DNA of 55,504 nt from an uncultured Pelagibacteraceae bacterium (GTDB lineage: Bacteria > Pseudomonadota > Alphaproteobacteria > Pelagibacterales > Pelagibacteraceae), in contig CACMJW010000007.1 in NCBI GenBank assembly GCA_902614125.1, forward strand, positions 1-55,504. The letters run 5' to 3'. Both the position numbers and the translations under genes were made by a program. The notes beneath the pieces are model-generated. The model was not told the DNA's origin. It did not search any database and saw only the letters and a list, made by a program, of their open reading frames with translations. This document shows positions 43,832-52,701 of the stretch, piece after piece; within the stretch, counting starts at the first letter, position 1, and each line of letters begins with the position of its first letter.

Positions 43832-45073
43832 TTATGAAAATCTTATTGAGCTATAAGGCTGTAAATCAAGATTTGTAGGCTCATTAGCAATCATTTTGCT
43901 AACTATTTTTCCAGATATTGCACCTAAAGTCCAACCTAGATGATGGTGTCCAAAAGAATAAAATACATTTTTATAATTTTTGGAAGGTCCTAACACCGGT
44001 AAAAAATCTGGAAGCGATGGCCTAAATCCTAACCATTCATCTTTATGTTCAGGTAATCCATCAATCATATCCTTAGCATTTAAAATTAAATTTTTAATCC
44101 TTGATTTTGATAACGGGTTTTCTAATCCACCAAATTCAACAGTTCCAACAACTCTTAAACCTTGTTCCATAGGTGTCATACCAAAACCTCTATCAGCATA
44201 AACAATTGGTCTTGAAATTAAATGATCGCAACCTTTAAAATGCACATGATATCCACGTTCAGTATCAAGTGGAATATCTTCATGAAGTTTGTCTGTTAAT
44301 TTTTTTGAAAAAGCTCCACACGCTATTACTAATTTATCAAATATAAATCTTTGTGCTTCACTCCTTAAAACTGGCTGTTCACCATCAAAATCAACATTTT
44401 GAATATTTAGTTTTAAAAATTTTCCACCCTTCTCTACAAAACTTTCAAATAATTTTACTAAAATTTTTCTAGGATTTCTTGCATGCCTTGCATAATCATA
44501 AAAAACTCCGCCATCATAAAATGGTTTTAGATTAGGTTCTAAATCATGAATTTCTTTTGGATTAACTAATTGTTGTTTTACTCCAAGTTCATCTCTAATT
44601 TGAATTTCAAGTTCTCTACTTTTTAAACTTTTATTTGTCCAAACATATAAAATCCCCTTGCTCTCAACTAGCCCTTCTAAATCAACGTCTTGAAATAATT
44701 CATCAAAGGCTGGTAATGATTGATCTAAAATTTGATGCATATATTTTGCTGTATGCATCATTTTTTCTTTTCTACAATTTACAATAAATTTGACAAACCA
44801 AGGAACCATTTTTGGTACATAATTCCATTTTAGAGCTAAAGGTCCCCTTGAGCTTACGAGCATTTGAGGAACATCTGCCAAAATATCAGTTCTATTTAAT
44901 GATACAGATGCATAAGGTGAAAAATGACCAGCGTTGCCGTAAGAAGCTGCATTCCCAGGCTCGTCTCTATCAAATAATGTAACTTGAAATCCTTTTTTTT
45001 GAAGGAACAACGCATTACAAACTCCCTGTATTCCCGCTCCTATAATTCCAATTTTTACAGATTTTTCTGGCAC
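43832..45073 (-). CDS. FAD-dependent amino acid oxidoreductase, DadA-like
   Basis: This 413-residue DAO-type flavoenzyme starts with a dinucleotide-binding GIIGAGIQGVCNALFLQ and an acidic FDRDEPG segment. It carries PSLPDFLPVLGPSKNYKNVF and a C-terminal HHHLGWTLGAISGKIV. It resembles D-amino acid dehydrogenase small subunits, which release ammonium from D-amino acids into the respiratory chain. Position 0.8 kb from the ammonium-sensor genes is suggestive only. The preceding hypothetical gene ends 65 bases upstream. Confidence 0.85.
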   Translation of the reverse strand: MPEKSVKIGIIGAGIQGVCNALFLQKKGFQVTLFDRDEPGNAASYGNAGHFSPYASVSLNRTDILADVPQMLVSSRGPLALKWNYVPKMVPWFVKFIVNCRKEKMMHTAKYMHQILDQSLPAFDELFQDVDLEGLVESKGILYVWTNKSLKSRELEIQIRDELGVKQQLVNPKEIHDLEPNLKPFYDGGVFYDYARHARNPRKILVKLFESFVEKGGKFLKLNIQNVDFDGEQPVLRSEAQRFIFDKLVIACGAFSKKLTDKLHEDIPLDTERGYHVHFKGCDHLISRPIVYADRGFGMTPMEQGLRVVGTVEFGGLENPLSKSRIKNLILNAKDMIDGLPEHKDEWLGFRPSLPDFLPVLGPSKNYKNVFYSFGHHHLGWTLGAISGKIVSKMIANEPTNLDLQPYSSIRFS

Positions 45074-45138
45074 AAGGAAAATATAAATCTACAAAATTTA
45101 TAATGAAGAAGATATTTGACGCGGGTGATTAATGTAAA

Positions 45139-45480
45139 CTAGTTTATAATTTTAAATAAAATTAAAGCCATCACTGAATAATCTAATACAGGTTTAATTT
45201 TATTAAAGTTCTGATTTTTCTTACTTAAAATATCATACCTTCTTCTAATAGTGTCGTATAGTAAATGCATTCCTACCATTACTAATGAAACTGACAATAC
45301 AACAAATATAATATCGAATTTAAATAAACCCATCACAATTGTTCCAATAAAAGTAAGCAAGGAAATATTTGAAACAAAAATACTAAATAAAATGTTTTTA
45401 CTAAACGAAAATATTTTTTTGATAACTACAAAAAAATATGACCAAATAAGTAACAGTTCAAAAATTATAATTTCAGACAT
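45139..45480 (-). CDS. Small hypothetical membrane protein
   Basis: This 113-residue, strongly hydrophobic protein has about three membrane helices, a short basic loop (YDTIRRRYDILSKKN) and no motif I recognise. Its ATG immediately follows the stop codon of the lipoprotein gene (45481), so the two are coupled. They may form a small envelope unit beside the Amt-phosphatase genes. Confidence 0.6.
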   Translation of the reverse strand: MSEIIIFELLLIWSYFFVVIKKIFSFSKNILFSIFVSNISLLTFIGTIVMGLFKFDIIFVVLSVSLVMVGMHLLYDTIRRRYDILSKKNQNFNKIKPVLDYSVMALILFKIIN

Positions 45481-45858
45481 TTATCTTAAATAATAAAGGT
45501 TTGCTTGATTTAAGTAATTTTTTTCACAATCAAATTCATCTAAAGTCGTAAAGAATATTTCATTGATTTCAGCTGAATGATTAACATTGCATTTTCTTAA
45601 CTCTGCATTAAAGGCACTGTCTGCCACATGTTCTAGTGGTTGCTTGCCAGTTTTTTGTTTGACAAATAAACCAGAACCTGATGCTGCAACTGCTCTTGTT
45701 GTGCTACCTGATTGAGCGATGGTAATTCCTGTACTAACAATAGATGCTGTAGGTCCACAACCTTGTAAAAAAAGGATTAGAATAGAGTATTTAAAAAATT
45801 TTTTCACTAGAGGAAAGTACGAAATATTTTTAAAAAGTGTACCTAAATTAGTGTTCAT
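45481..45858 (-). CDS. Putative lipoprotein of unknown function
   Basis: From ATG 45858 the protein is 125 residues. A GTG at 45807 would give a cleaner signal peptide, VKKFFKYSILILFLQGC, with lipobox LQGC. The mature protein is small, with a hydrophobic TASIVSTGITIAQSG-like stretch and two cysteines later. No family is recognised. It lies 40 bases after the first Amt-phosphatase gene and is coupled to a small membrane protein, so these may be accessories of that locus. Confidence 0.6.
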   Translation of the reverse strand: MNTNLGTLFKNISYFPLVKKFFKYSILILFLQGCGPTASIVSTGITIAQSGSTTRAVAASGSGLFVKQKTGKQPLEHVADSAFNAELRKCNVNHSAEINEIFFTTLDEFDCEKNYLNQANLYYLR

Positions 45859-45913
45859 ATTGGGTTGATACAATCAGATAGAGTGCGTGAAATAATAATG
45901 AATCTGCCTGTGT

Positions 45914-48142
45914 CTATTTGCCAAGTCCTATTATTGTTAAATCATCCTCAAGAATATTCTCATCGTTATTTTGATCAAAATTCTGGCCTTTCGTACTTTT
46001 GCTCTCAACATCTTTTATAATTTTGGATAACTCTTTTTTTAAAGATGTATTTTGATAACTATTTATTAAATCTTTTACACCAGCGATTCCTATTTCCTCA
46101 CCTTTATCGTTTCTGCATTCTGAAAATCCATCTGTAAAACAATATAATCTTCCATTATCTAATTTGAAACTTTCTAGTTTGTATTCATTACTATTATCTG
46201 CTTTTTTAATTCCTAATGGCAAAGAAGAGGATTCATACTCTTTAAACCCTTCACCATTTTTAAATAATGCAGGAAGATGTCCTGCATTTGAAAGTTCAAC
46301 AATATCTGTTTGTGAGTTATAAGATCCAACTATACTTGTCACATATACCCCTTTTGGATTTGTTTGACGAAGATCATTATTCATTTCGTAGTGAATTTCG
46401 TTGGGTTTAAATTTGTTTTTAGAATATATTTTAAATAAAGTTATGGCTCTTGCCATTACCATGCCAGCGTTCACACCTTTTCCTGATACATCACATAAAG
46501 TAAAATAAATTTGATCGTTGTGAGTATAGAAATCATAGAAATCTCCTGATATTTCCCTTGCTGGAATATTTATCCCTTCAATTGGAAAATTATTAATAGT
46601 TCTTCTTGGCATTAGTCTTTTTTGAACATCGATTGCAAGTTTAATTTCTTTTGAAACTCTATTTTTCCATATGTTTTTTTGATGTTCTGATTGTTCGAGC
46701 TTATCCATTATATTGTTGTATTGACTTGCTATAACTCCTGCTTCAGTAAATGGATCTTGCGGCGCTCTTAGACTAAAATCTTCAGTTTCTTGTTGTTTGT
46801 TTAAAACTTTTAGCAAGTCATGAGTAGCGGTAGATGCGTTATGTTCAGAGATATTAAGTCCCATGTCTTCCTCAATTTTATTTACCCTTAATCTAAATAA
46901 TAAATTGATCATAAAAAAAATTGTAAAAGCTGAGATGAAACAAAAAGCACCAACACTTACTATCCCAATAAGTTGAATATATAATTGATCAATCATTGAT
47001 CTTTCTATTCCCATTGCCTCGAAATCTCCAAATATTGCAACAGCGATTGTTGCCCAAGTTCCTGCAAACAAATGAACTGGAACAGCGCTTACAACATCAT
47101 CAACTTTTATTTTTTCTAATAACAAAATTCCAGATCCAGATACTAATCCGCCGATTGCTCCAATTATAATTGCCTCTGTTGGATCAACATAAGCACAAGA
47201 TGCAGTGATTGAAACTAAACCAGCGATTGGCCCTGTAATCATGAACATCGGCTCAGGTTTTTTCATAACATATATACCCATGACACTAGATAAAATTAAA
47301 CCTGCCGAAGCTGCTAGAAATGTATTAATTAATATAAGTGGAATTCTAAGGTCCATTGCACCATTGGCTCCCCCATTAAACCCAAACCAACCAAACCATA
47401 AAATTAAAGCACCAAGTGCAGCTAGAGGTGTGTTACTTCCTTGAAAAGTTCTTTTCCTTCCATCTTGAAATCTTCCAGTTCTATTCCCGATAATTAACAG
47501 CACCGCAAGTGCAACCCAACCACCAACAGAATGTACAACGCTTGATCCTGCAAAATCAATAAAACCCAGTTTTCCTAACCAACCTGTTTTTACATCTGGA
47601 TTTGAAAAGTTTAATGACCAAACCCAGTGTCCAACAATTGGGTAAATAATTCCTGATGTAACAAATGTAATTATTACGTATGAAAAAAATTTTAATCTCT
47701 CAGCAACTGCACCAGAAACGATTGTTGCAGCTGTTGCAACAAACATTGCTTGGAATACAAAGAACGACTGATATCCTGCAACTTTTGTAGTAAAAAAGAA
47801 AAACTTTGAACCAAATAAACCAGATACACTAGTTCCATACATCAAAGCAAATCCAAATGCCCAAAAGGTTGCTACTGAAATTCCAAAGTCTGTAACATTT
47901 TTAAGCGCAACATTAATACTGCTTTTAGCTCTTGATAAACCTGACTCTAAACACATAAAGCCAGCTTGCATCAAAAAAACTAAAATAGCGCAAATGAGAA
48001 GCCAAAATGTATCTAGGTTTGCTTGAAGAACAGCTTCAAGTCTAAACTCTAGTGCTTTGTTCGCACCTTTGTTAGTTAACTCTAATTGATTTAATTGAGA
48101 CTGTAACTTAAAGACCAGGGCCTGTAATTCAGCTACAGTCAT
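45914..48142 (-). CDS. Ammonium transporter fused to SpoIIE/PP2C phosphatase (copy 1)
   Basis: This 742-residue fusion joins an Amt channel (about 40-415, eleven helices) through a cytoplasmic linker (420-500) to a SpoIIE-type serine phosphatase (about 505-742). The channel keeps Asp196 (DFAGSS), the twin pore histidines His204 and His357, and the GFMCLESGLSRAK start. The phosphatase keeps D534 and D537 (SGDFYDF), D551 (DVSGKG), D671 (TDGFSE) and D733-D734 (EDDLTII), so it should bind metal. The linker has coiled-coil-like heptads before the phosphatase. Ammonium binding probably gates phosphatase activity on a STAS protein. The HMA-domain gene ends 9 bases upstream. No GlnK-type gene is adjacent. 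Confidence 0.88.
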   Translation of the reverse strand: MTVAELQALVFKLQSQLNQLELTNKGANKALEFRLEAVLQANLDTFWLLICAILVFLMQAGFMCLESGLSRAKSSINVALKNVTDFGISVATFWAFGFALMYGTSVSGLFGSKFFFFTTKVAGYQSFFVFQAMFVATAATIVSGAVAERLKFFSYVIITFVTSGIIYPIVGHWVWSLNFSNPDVKTGWLGKLGFIDFAGSSVVHSVGGWVALAVLLIIGNRTGRFQDGRKRTFQGSNTPLAALGALILWFGWFGFNGGANGAMDLRIPLILINTFLAASAGLILSSVMGIYVMKKPEPMFMITGPIAGLVSITASCAYVDPTEAIIIGAIGGLVSGSGILLLEKIKVDDVVSAVPVHLFAGTWATIAVAIFGDFEAMGIERSMIDQLYIQLIGIVSVGAFCFISAFTIFFMINLLFRLRVNKIEEDMGLNISEHNASTATHDLLKVLNKQQETEDFSLRAPQDPFTEAGVIASQYNNIMDKLEQSEHQKNIWKNRVSKEIKLAIDVQKRLMPRRTINNFPIEGINIPAREISGDFYDFYTHNDQIYFTLCDVSGKGVNAGMVMARAITLFKIYSKNKFKPNEIHYEMNNDLRQTNPKGVYVTSIVGSYNSQTDIVELSNAGHLPALFKNGEGFKEYESSSLPLGIKKADNSNEYKLESFKLDNGRLYCFTDGFSECRNDKGEEIGIAGVKDLINSYQNTSLKKELSKIIKDVESKSTKGQNFDQNNDENILEDDLTIIGLGK

Positions 48143-48151
48143 AAAAATTTA

Positions 48152-48478
48152 TTAGTCCAATATTTTAACAGCTTCACCTGCATCAGTAACTATTTTGTCA
48201 ACACTAACAACTTTAATTACTTCAAACCCAGTTCCTGCGATAGCATCTTTGTATTGCTCATCAGATAAATTTGATTTGTCCTGAAAAGCAGACACAGCAA
48301 CACCTTCGGGCCAAGATACTTTAATATCAGCATCAGGACTTGCTTTTTGTAAAGCTTCCGTAACCATTTTTTGACATTTAATACACATCATGCCATTTAC
48401 TTGTGCAATTTGAGTTTGTGCTGCAAACAAATTTGTGCTCATCAATGTTAAAAATAGGCTTAAAATTATTTTTTTCAT
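48152..48478 (-). CDS. Exported heavy-metal-associated (HMA) domain protein
   Basis: This 108-residue protein has a signal peptide (MSTNLFAA) and one ferredoxin-like HMA fold with a C-IK-C motif (MMCIKCQKM). The good ribosome binding site AGGAGA lies before the ATG. HMA domains carry Cu(I) or similar metals. It is sandwiched between two Amt-phosphatase genes on one strand, 9 bases before the second. A periplasmic metal carrier seems to have no obvious tie to ammonium sensing; a metal effect on the Amt or phosphatase is possible. Confidence 0.82.
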   Translation of the reverse strand: MKKIILSLFLTLMSTNLFAAQTQIAQVNGMMCIKCQKMVTEALQKASPDADIKVSWPEGVAVSAFQDKSNLSDEQYKDAIAGTGFEVIKVVSVDKIVTDAGEAVKILD

Positions 48479-48558
48479 ATTCTCCTTATTTTAAAACTGC
48501 TGAAATCTATATTTATTAAAATTTAAATCAAAATAAATTTATCTATTTTATTTAATTT

Positions 48559-50667
48559 TTAGTTTCCTAATCCTACTAAAGTTAAGTCATCACTAAGGTT
48601 TTTCTCCCCCGCGACTTTAACTACCTCCGATGTTACATCCTTGAGTTGTTTTTTTAAATCAGTATTAAAATTATTTTCTATAATCTTAATGGAGCCCTCG
48701 ACGCCTATTTCATTCCCATTTTTGTCTAAACTTTCTGATAATCCATCTGTAAACACATAAAATCTTGAGGAACTTAATTTAGTTTTTTCTAATTTGTAAA
48801 CACTTTTATCCTTGTGTTTAATAACACCTAAAGGTGTTGAGCTTGAAATATACTCAGAATATTTTCCATCATGTGTTCTTATTAACGCTGGCTGATGACC
48901 TGCATTAACCCATCTTATTTCTTCACTAACCAAATCATATTCACCTAAAATACATGTCACAAACATTCCAGCTGTTTTTGTTTGATACAAATCATTATTC
49001 ATATGAAACATCATTTCATCTGGATCAACTTTATCCTTTGACATTATTTCAAATAATGTAGAAGCTTTTGCCATTACCATGCCTGCATGAATTCCTTTTC
49101 CAGCAACGTCTGCAATAATAAAATAAATACTTTCGTTATGAGGGTAAAAACTATAAAAATCTCCTGAGACTTCTCTTGCAGGAATGTTAATACCACTTAC
49201 AGGAAAATTATTTAAATTTCTTTTTGGTAAAAAGTTTTCTTGAACCTTGACTGCTAGATTTACTTCTTTAGATATTCGATCTCGCCATTTATTTTTTTCG
49301 GTCTCGCTAGACTCTAACTTGCTCATAAGTTTATTATAATATAATCCAATTACACCTCCTGCTGTGAATGGATCTTGAGGGCCTCTTATTTTTAGATCAC
49401 CTGATTTTGATTGTTTATCTAAAATTGCAATTAAATCATGTTCAACAGATACAGCGCCGTGTTCTGCAATATTTAATCCTAACTCTTCATGTATTGGGCT
49501 TACTCTCAAAGGATAAAAATAATTTACAACTTTAAAAAATATAAATGATGAAACAAACGAAAAGAAACCTATTGCACCTATTCCAATTAGTTGAGCTTTG
49601 ATCTGTTCCATTCTTGTTAAACCTGTACCTAAAATTTCTAAATTAGAAAAAATTCCAACAGCAAGTGTTCCCCAAACTCCAGCAGCTAAATGCACTGGTA
49701 CTGCTCCAACAACATCATCTATTTCTTTTTTATTTAATAACTCATGAACAATAATTGCAATAATCGTTCCAATAATTCCGATTAAAATCGCTAAAAGAGA
49801 ATTTACAGAGTTGCATGCTGCAGTTATAGATACCAATCCCGCTAAAGGTCCAAGGACTACATAAAAAGGATCTGGTTTTTTAAATAGTACAAAAGATATC
49901 AATAAACTCGTTAACAATCCAAAAGCAGCAGCAAGAAATGTGTTAATCAATATCAATGGAACAGCCTCATCCATTGCACCATTGCTTCCTCCATTAAATC
50001 CAAACCATCCAAACCAAAGAATTAAAGTTCCAAGAACAGCAAGTGGAAAGCTTGAACCTGTAAATTTACCTTTATTTGCCTCTGAATATTTCCCAATTCT
50101 AGGTCCTAAAATTAAAACACCTGATAATGCTATCCAGCCTCCAACTGAGTGAACAATTGTGCTTCCGGCAAAATCTACAAAACCTAAGGCTGCAAGCCAT
50201 CCTTTATTCATAGCCTCCCCTAAATAACTTGAGGACCATGCCCAATGACCTACAATTGGATAAATTATTCCAGTAGCAAATATGGTCATTATTAAATAAC
50301 CAACAAATTTTAGTCGTTCAGCAACAGCACCAGATATGATAGTTGCTGCAGTTGCAACGAACATTGCTTGGAATACAAAATAAGTTTGGAATTCTGGAAT
50401 ATCAGTTGCAAAAAAGAATAAATCTGTTCCAAATAAACCGTTGAAGCTTTTACCAAACATCAAGCCAAAGCCAAAAAGCCAAAAGACTACAACAGATACA
50501 CCGAAATCAGCTGCATTTTTTAATGCAACATTAATACTGTTTTTGTGTCTTGATAAACCACTCTCAACACACATAAAACCAGCTTGCATGATAAATACAA
50601 GAATTGCACAATCAATTACCCAAAGGGTATCTATAAATGATTTTACATCACCCACATTTATTTCCAT
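48559..50667 (-). CDS. Ammonium transporter fused to SpoIIE/PP2C phosphatase (copy 2)
   Basis: This 702-residue paralogue of the 742-residue gene has an Amt domain (about 10-385) with Asp165, twin His173 and His326 and GFMCVESGLSRHK, a linker, and a SpoIIE domain from about 465. In the phosphatase D503 is kept, but the following acidic position of SGDFYDF is Ser506 (SGDFYSF). D520 (DVAGKG), D641 (TDGLSE) and D694-D695 (DDLTL) are kept. The two copies may differ in metal binding or activity. It is the first of three co-directional genes after a small membrane protein. Confidence 0.88.
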   Translation of the reverse strand: MEINVGDVKSFIDTLWVIDCAILVFIMQAGFMCVESGLSRHKNSINVALKNAADFGVSVVVFWLFGFGLMFGKSFNGLFGTDLFFFATDIPEFQTYFVFQAMFVATAATIISGAVAERLKFVGYLIMTIFATGIIYPIVGHWAWSSSYLGEAMNKGWLAALGFVDFAGSTIVHSVGGWIALSGVLILGPRIGKYSEANKGKFTGSSFPLAVLGTLILWFGWFGFNGGSNGAMDEAVPLILINTFLAAAFGLLTSLLISFVLFKKPDPFYVVLGPLAGLVSITAACNSVNSLLAILIGIIGTIIAIIVHELLNKKEIDDVVGAVPVHLAAGVWGTLAVGIFSNLEILGTGLTRMEQIKAQLIGIGAIGFFSFVSSFIFFKVVNYFYPLRVSPIHEELGLNIAEHGAVSVEHDLIAILDKQSKSGDLKIRGPQDPFTAGGVIGLYYNKLMSKLESSETEKNKWRDRISKEVNLAVKVQENFLPKRNLNNFPVSGINIPAREVSGDFYSFYPHNESIYFIIADVAGKGIHAGMVMAKASTLFEIMSKDKVDPDEMMFHMNNDLYQTKTAGMFVTCILGEYDLVSEEIRWVNAGHQPALIRTHDGKYSEYISSSTPLGVIKHKDKSVYKLEKTKLSSSRFYVFTDGLSESLDKNGNEIGVEGSIKIIENNFNTDLKKQLKDVTSEVVKVAGEKNLSDDLTLVGLGN

Positions 50668-50676
50668 TAATGTAGT

Positions 50677-50919
50677 TTAATCTCTTTTTTTCCAAATATA
50701 GAAAAAAAAATAAGGTGCTATGGCAGGCACGATACCAAACCAAAACCACTCATCCCAACGAAAGCTTTTATCAACAGCAAAGCTTTTTAGTCCATTCCAC
50801 CAAGTTAAATAGCCAATTAAAATTATCCAAGCTAAACTTATGGTTGTAAAAATTTTTTGGTTTTGGGTAAGATCTCCACTAAAAATTTTAATAATAAAAT
50901 TTTTAATATCTTGGTACAT
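50677..50919 (-). CDS. Small hypothetical membrane protein
   Basis: This 80-residue protein has two hydrophobic helices (TTISLAWIILIGYLTWW and WFGIVPAIAPYFFFYIW) linked by a polar loop, and ends KKRD. It follows the pilins by 11 bases and precedes the Amt-phosphatase by 9 bases. I recognise no family; similar short proteins are common near type IV pilus and secretion genes. Confidence 0.6.
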   Translation of the reverse strand: MYQDIKNFIIKIFSGDLTQNQKIFTTISLAWIILIGYLTWWNGLKSFAVDKSFRWDEWFWFGIVPAIAPYFFFYIWKKRD

Positions 50920-50930
50920 TTAAGATATTT

Positions 50931-51365
50931 TTAACAATTAGTTCTAGTTATTGACTGTGTATTACCGGTCAACTTAATTTCACAAGTACCGCCTGTTTCT
51001 TTAGCAATTAGAAAATAAAGTGCTGCACTATTTTGTACAGCACAAACGTTAAATCCAACTTCTGTTGGGAATAATTCAGCCTTATCCACCAATGCATCCT
51101 CGACAGCATCTGAAGTAGAAGCGCTTGGTGTACAAGTTGATCCTGATGTACCGTAATAAGTAGAGTTGTCTGAATAATATTCTGTTTGCCCCAATGATAA
51201 TTGCATTAATGCATTCTCTACTGATTTTTGCTTTGTAGAGGATACATAGCCGTTGTAAGCAACAATACCAACTGCTGCCAAAATTCCTATTATGGCAACC
51301 ACAACTAGGAGTTCGATTAATGTAAATCCCGAACTCCTAGATGTTGATTTTTTTTTTTTATTCAA
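50931..51365 (-). CDS. Type IV pilin-like protein (PilE type)
   Basis: This 144-residue pilin has a short basic leader and the prepilin peptidase site SG-FTLIE followed by the hydrophobic N-helix. A disulfide-sized Cys pair lies near the C-terminus (CEIKLTGN to the final C). The start is TTG 51365, overlapping the upstream pilin stop by 8 bases. A run of twelve A's in the leader (51348-51359) encodes the lysines. This is probably a second (major or minor) pilin. Confidence 0.85.
   Translation of the reverse strand: MNKKKKSTSRSSGFTLIELLVVVAIIGILAAVGIVAYNGYVSSTKQKSVENALMQLSLGQTEYYSDNSTYYGTSGSTCTPSASTSDAVEDALVDKAELFPTEVGFNVCAVQNSAALYFLIAKETGGTCEIKLTGNTQSITRTNC
51348..51359 (-). repeat. A12 homopolymer in the pilin leader coding region
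   Basis: Twelve consecutive A residues in the coding strand fall within codons 3-6 of the second pilin, only 6 bases after its TTG start. A one-base length change would abolish the pilin frame. Confidence 0.85.
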
Positions 51366-51837
51366 TGTTAATGACGTTAGTAACTAAGTCAGCGGTTGCG
51401 TTACTGCCACAAGTAGTAATTGTTACTTTATTACTACCTGCTGTAGTACCTTTCGTGTGGTCGACTACAGTATCACCCTGAGTGGCATCAGTACATGCAG
51501 TCATAGCAGTTCCGTCGATAAGAGCCTCTGTCTTATCATATGGATTTTTAAATTCTCCCGCCATCATGTTTACTACAGCTTCATCAACTTTACCAGCGGT
51601 ATATCTGTCTGTACAAGTTAACTGTTCACCAAATGCTTTCAGATCACCTAAATCACATTTCTTTAGTTCGCCAGCTACAAGCTTAACAATTTGAGCTTGG
51701 TGAGATTTTGCAGCTGATTTTTTTGCTCCTCCAACATAACCAGAATATGCAACAACACCAACAGCAGCTAGGATACCTATAATCGCTACTACAACTAATA
51801 GCTCAATAAGCGTAAATCCTTTTTGTTTTTTCTTCAT
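51358..51837 (-). CDS. Type IV pilin-like protein
   Basis: This 159-residue pilin has leader MKKKQKG then FTLIELLVVVAIIGILAAVG; the processing site follows the Gly. It has an AAGGA ribosome binding site before the ATG. Two cysteine pairs in the globular part probably form disulfides. It is likely the main pilin. The STAS gene diverges from it across 153 bases, so the partner-switch pair and the pilins share a regulatory region. Confidence 0.86.
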   Translation of the reverse strand: MKKKQKGFTLIELLVVVAIIGILAAVGVVAYSGYVGGAKKSAAKSHQAQIVKLVAGELKKCDLGDLKAFGEQLTCTDRYTAGKVDEAVVNMMAGEFKNPYDKTEALIDGTAMTACTDATQGDTVVDHTKGTTAGSNKVTITTCGSNATADLVTNVINIE

Positions 51838-51990
51838 TATAATGTTCCTTTTTATTTATTAATAAACTTTAGAATGAATACATATTTTTAGATTATGCTC
51901 AAATATGCAAGTGTTAAAAATGGGTCATTTATGCGATGAATTGCTTGATTTTAATTAAAATTTAATAAATATTCATGATATAACCATCCA
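51838..51990. promoter_or_regulatory. Divergent region between pilin and STAS genes
   Basis: This 153-base AT-rich spacer must hold promoters for the pilin operon (minus) and the STAS-kinase pair (plus). AAGGA of the pilin ribosome binding site lies at its left end. I see no further clear motif. Confidence 0.45.
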
Positions 51991-52290
51991 ATGTCTTACA
52001 AAATATCAGAAGAGGGAAATGTAGCTACTGTTCATCTTGACGGTGAAATAGATATGGATGTGACTGAAAAAGCAAAAGAAGTAATTATGCCTCTTATTGA
52101 GGCTGGTAAAGAGGTTCATCTAAATCTTAAAGAAGTACAATACATGGATTCTTCTGGGATATCTGTTCTAATCGAAAGTCATCAAAAGGCAGCTGAACTT
52201 GGAACCAAAGTAATTTTAAAAGAAATAAGTAAATCAGTTCTTAAGGTAATTATGATGGCTAAATTAGAACAAATATTAATTATTGAGTGA
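51991..52290 (+). CDS. STAS-domain anti-sigma factor antagonist (RsbV/SpoIIAA-like)
   Basis: This 99-residue single STAS domain has the phosphorylation site QYMDSSGISVL, with Ser55 the expected phospho-serine. It would be phosphorylated by the kinase encoded next and dephosphorylated by a SpoIIE-type phosphatase, two of which are encoded 1.3-6 kb away. The stop overlaps the kinase start (TGATG), as in classic partner-switch operons. Confidence 0.88.
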   Translation: MSYKISEEGNVATVHLDGEIDMDVTEKAKEVIMPLIEAGKEVHLNLKEVQYMDSSGISVLIESHQKAAELGTKVILKEISKSVLKVIMMAKLEQILIIE

Positions 52291-52700
52291 TGACATTCGA
52301 AGAGCATAAAGAATTTCCTGTAGACTCTTCAAGTTTAAAAGATGTTAGAAGCTTTGCACGTGAAGTTTTAGCAAAAGATCCATTATTTAAAAATACTAGT
52401 GACGATGTAGTATTAGCTTTAGCTGAAGCTGCGCAAAATATTGTAAAACATGCATACAATGGTCAACCGACAGGTGATACAATGAGAGTTGAATTAAGTT
52501 TTAAAGATAATCAGCTAGTTATTGATTTATACGACAAAGGTAAACCAGCAATTCCTCAGAATATAAAACCACGAGCAGTCGATGATATTAAGCCTGGAGG
52601 ACTAGGAACATTTTTTATTGGTCAAATTATGGATGAGGTAACTTTTAAAACGTCCGCATCGGATTGGGTTAATCATCTAATTATGACAAAAAATTATTAA
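52290..52700 (+). CDS. HATPase serine kinase (RsbW/SpoIIAB-like anti-sigma factor)
   Basis: The start ATG 52290 is preferred over GTG 52287, giving 136 residues. The GHKL N-box AEAAQNIVKHAY has Glu46 and Asn50 at the same positions as SpoIIAB. The G1 box is D82 with G84 (LYDKGKP) and the G2 box GGLGTFFI starts at 102. It would phosphorylate the coupled STAS protein and sequester a partner. No sigma factor is encoded in the window, so the partner is unknown. It converges on pilC with one base between. Confidence 0.87.
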   Translation: MTFEEHKEFPVDSSSLKDVRSFAREVLAKDPLFKNTSDDVVLALAEAAQNIVKHAYNGQPTGDTMRVELSFKDNQLVIDLYDKGKPAIPQNIKPRAVDDIKPGGLGTFFIGQIMDEVTFKTSASDWVNHLIMTKNY

Positions 52701-52701
52701 T

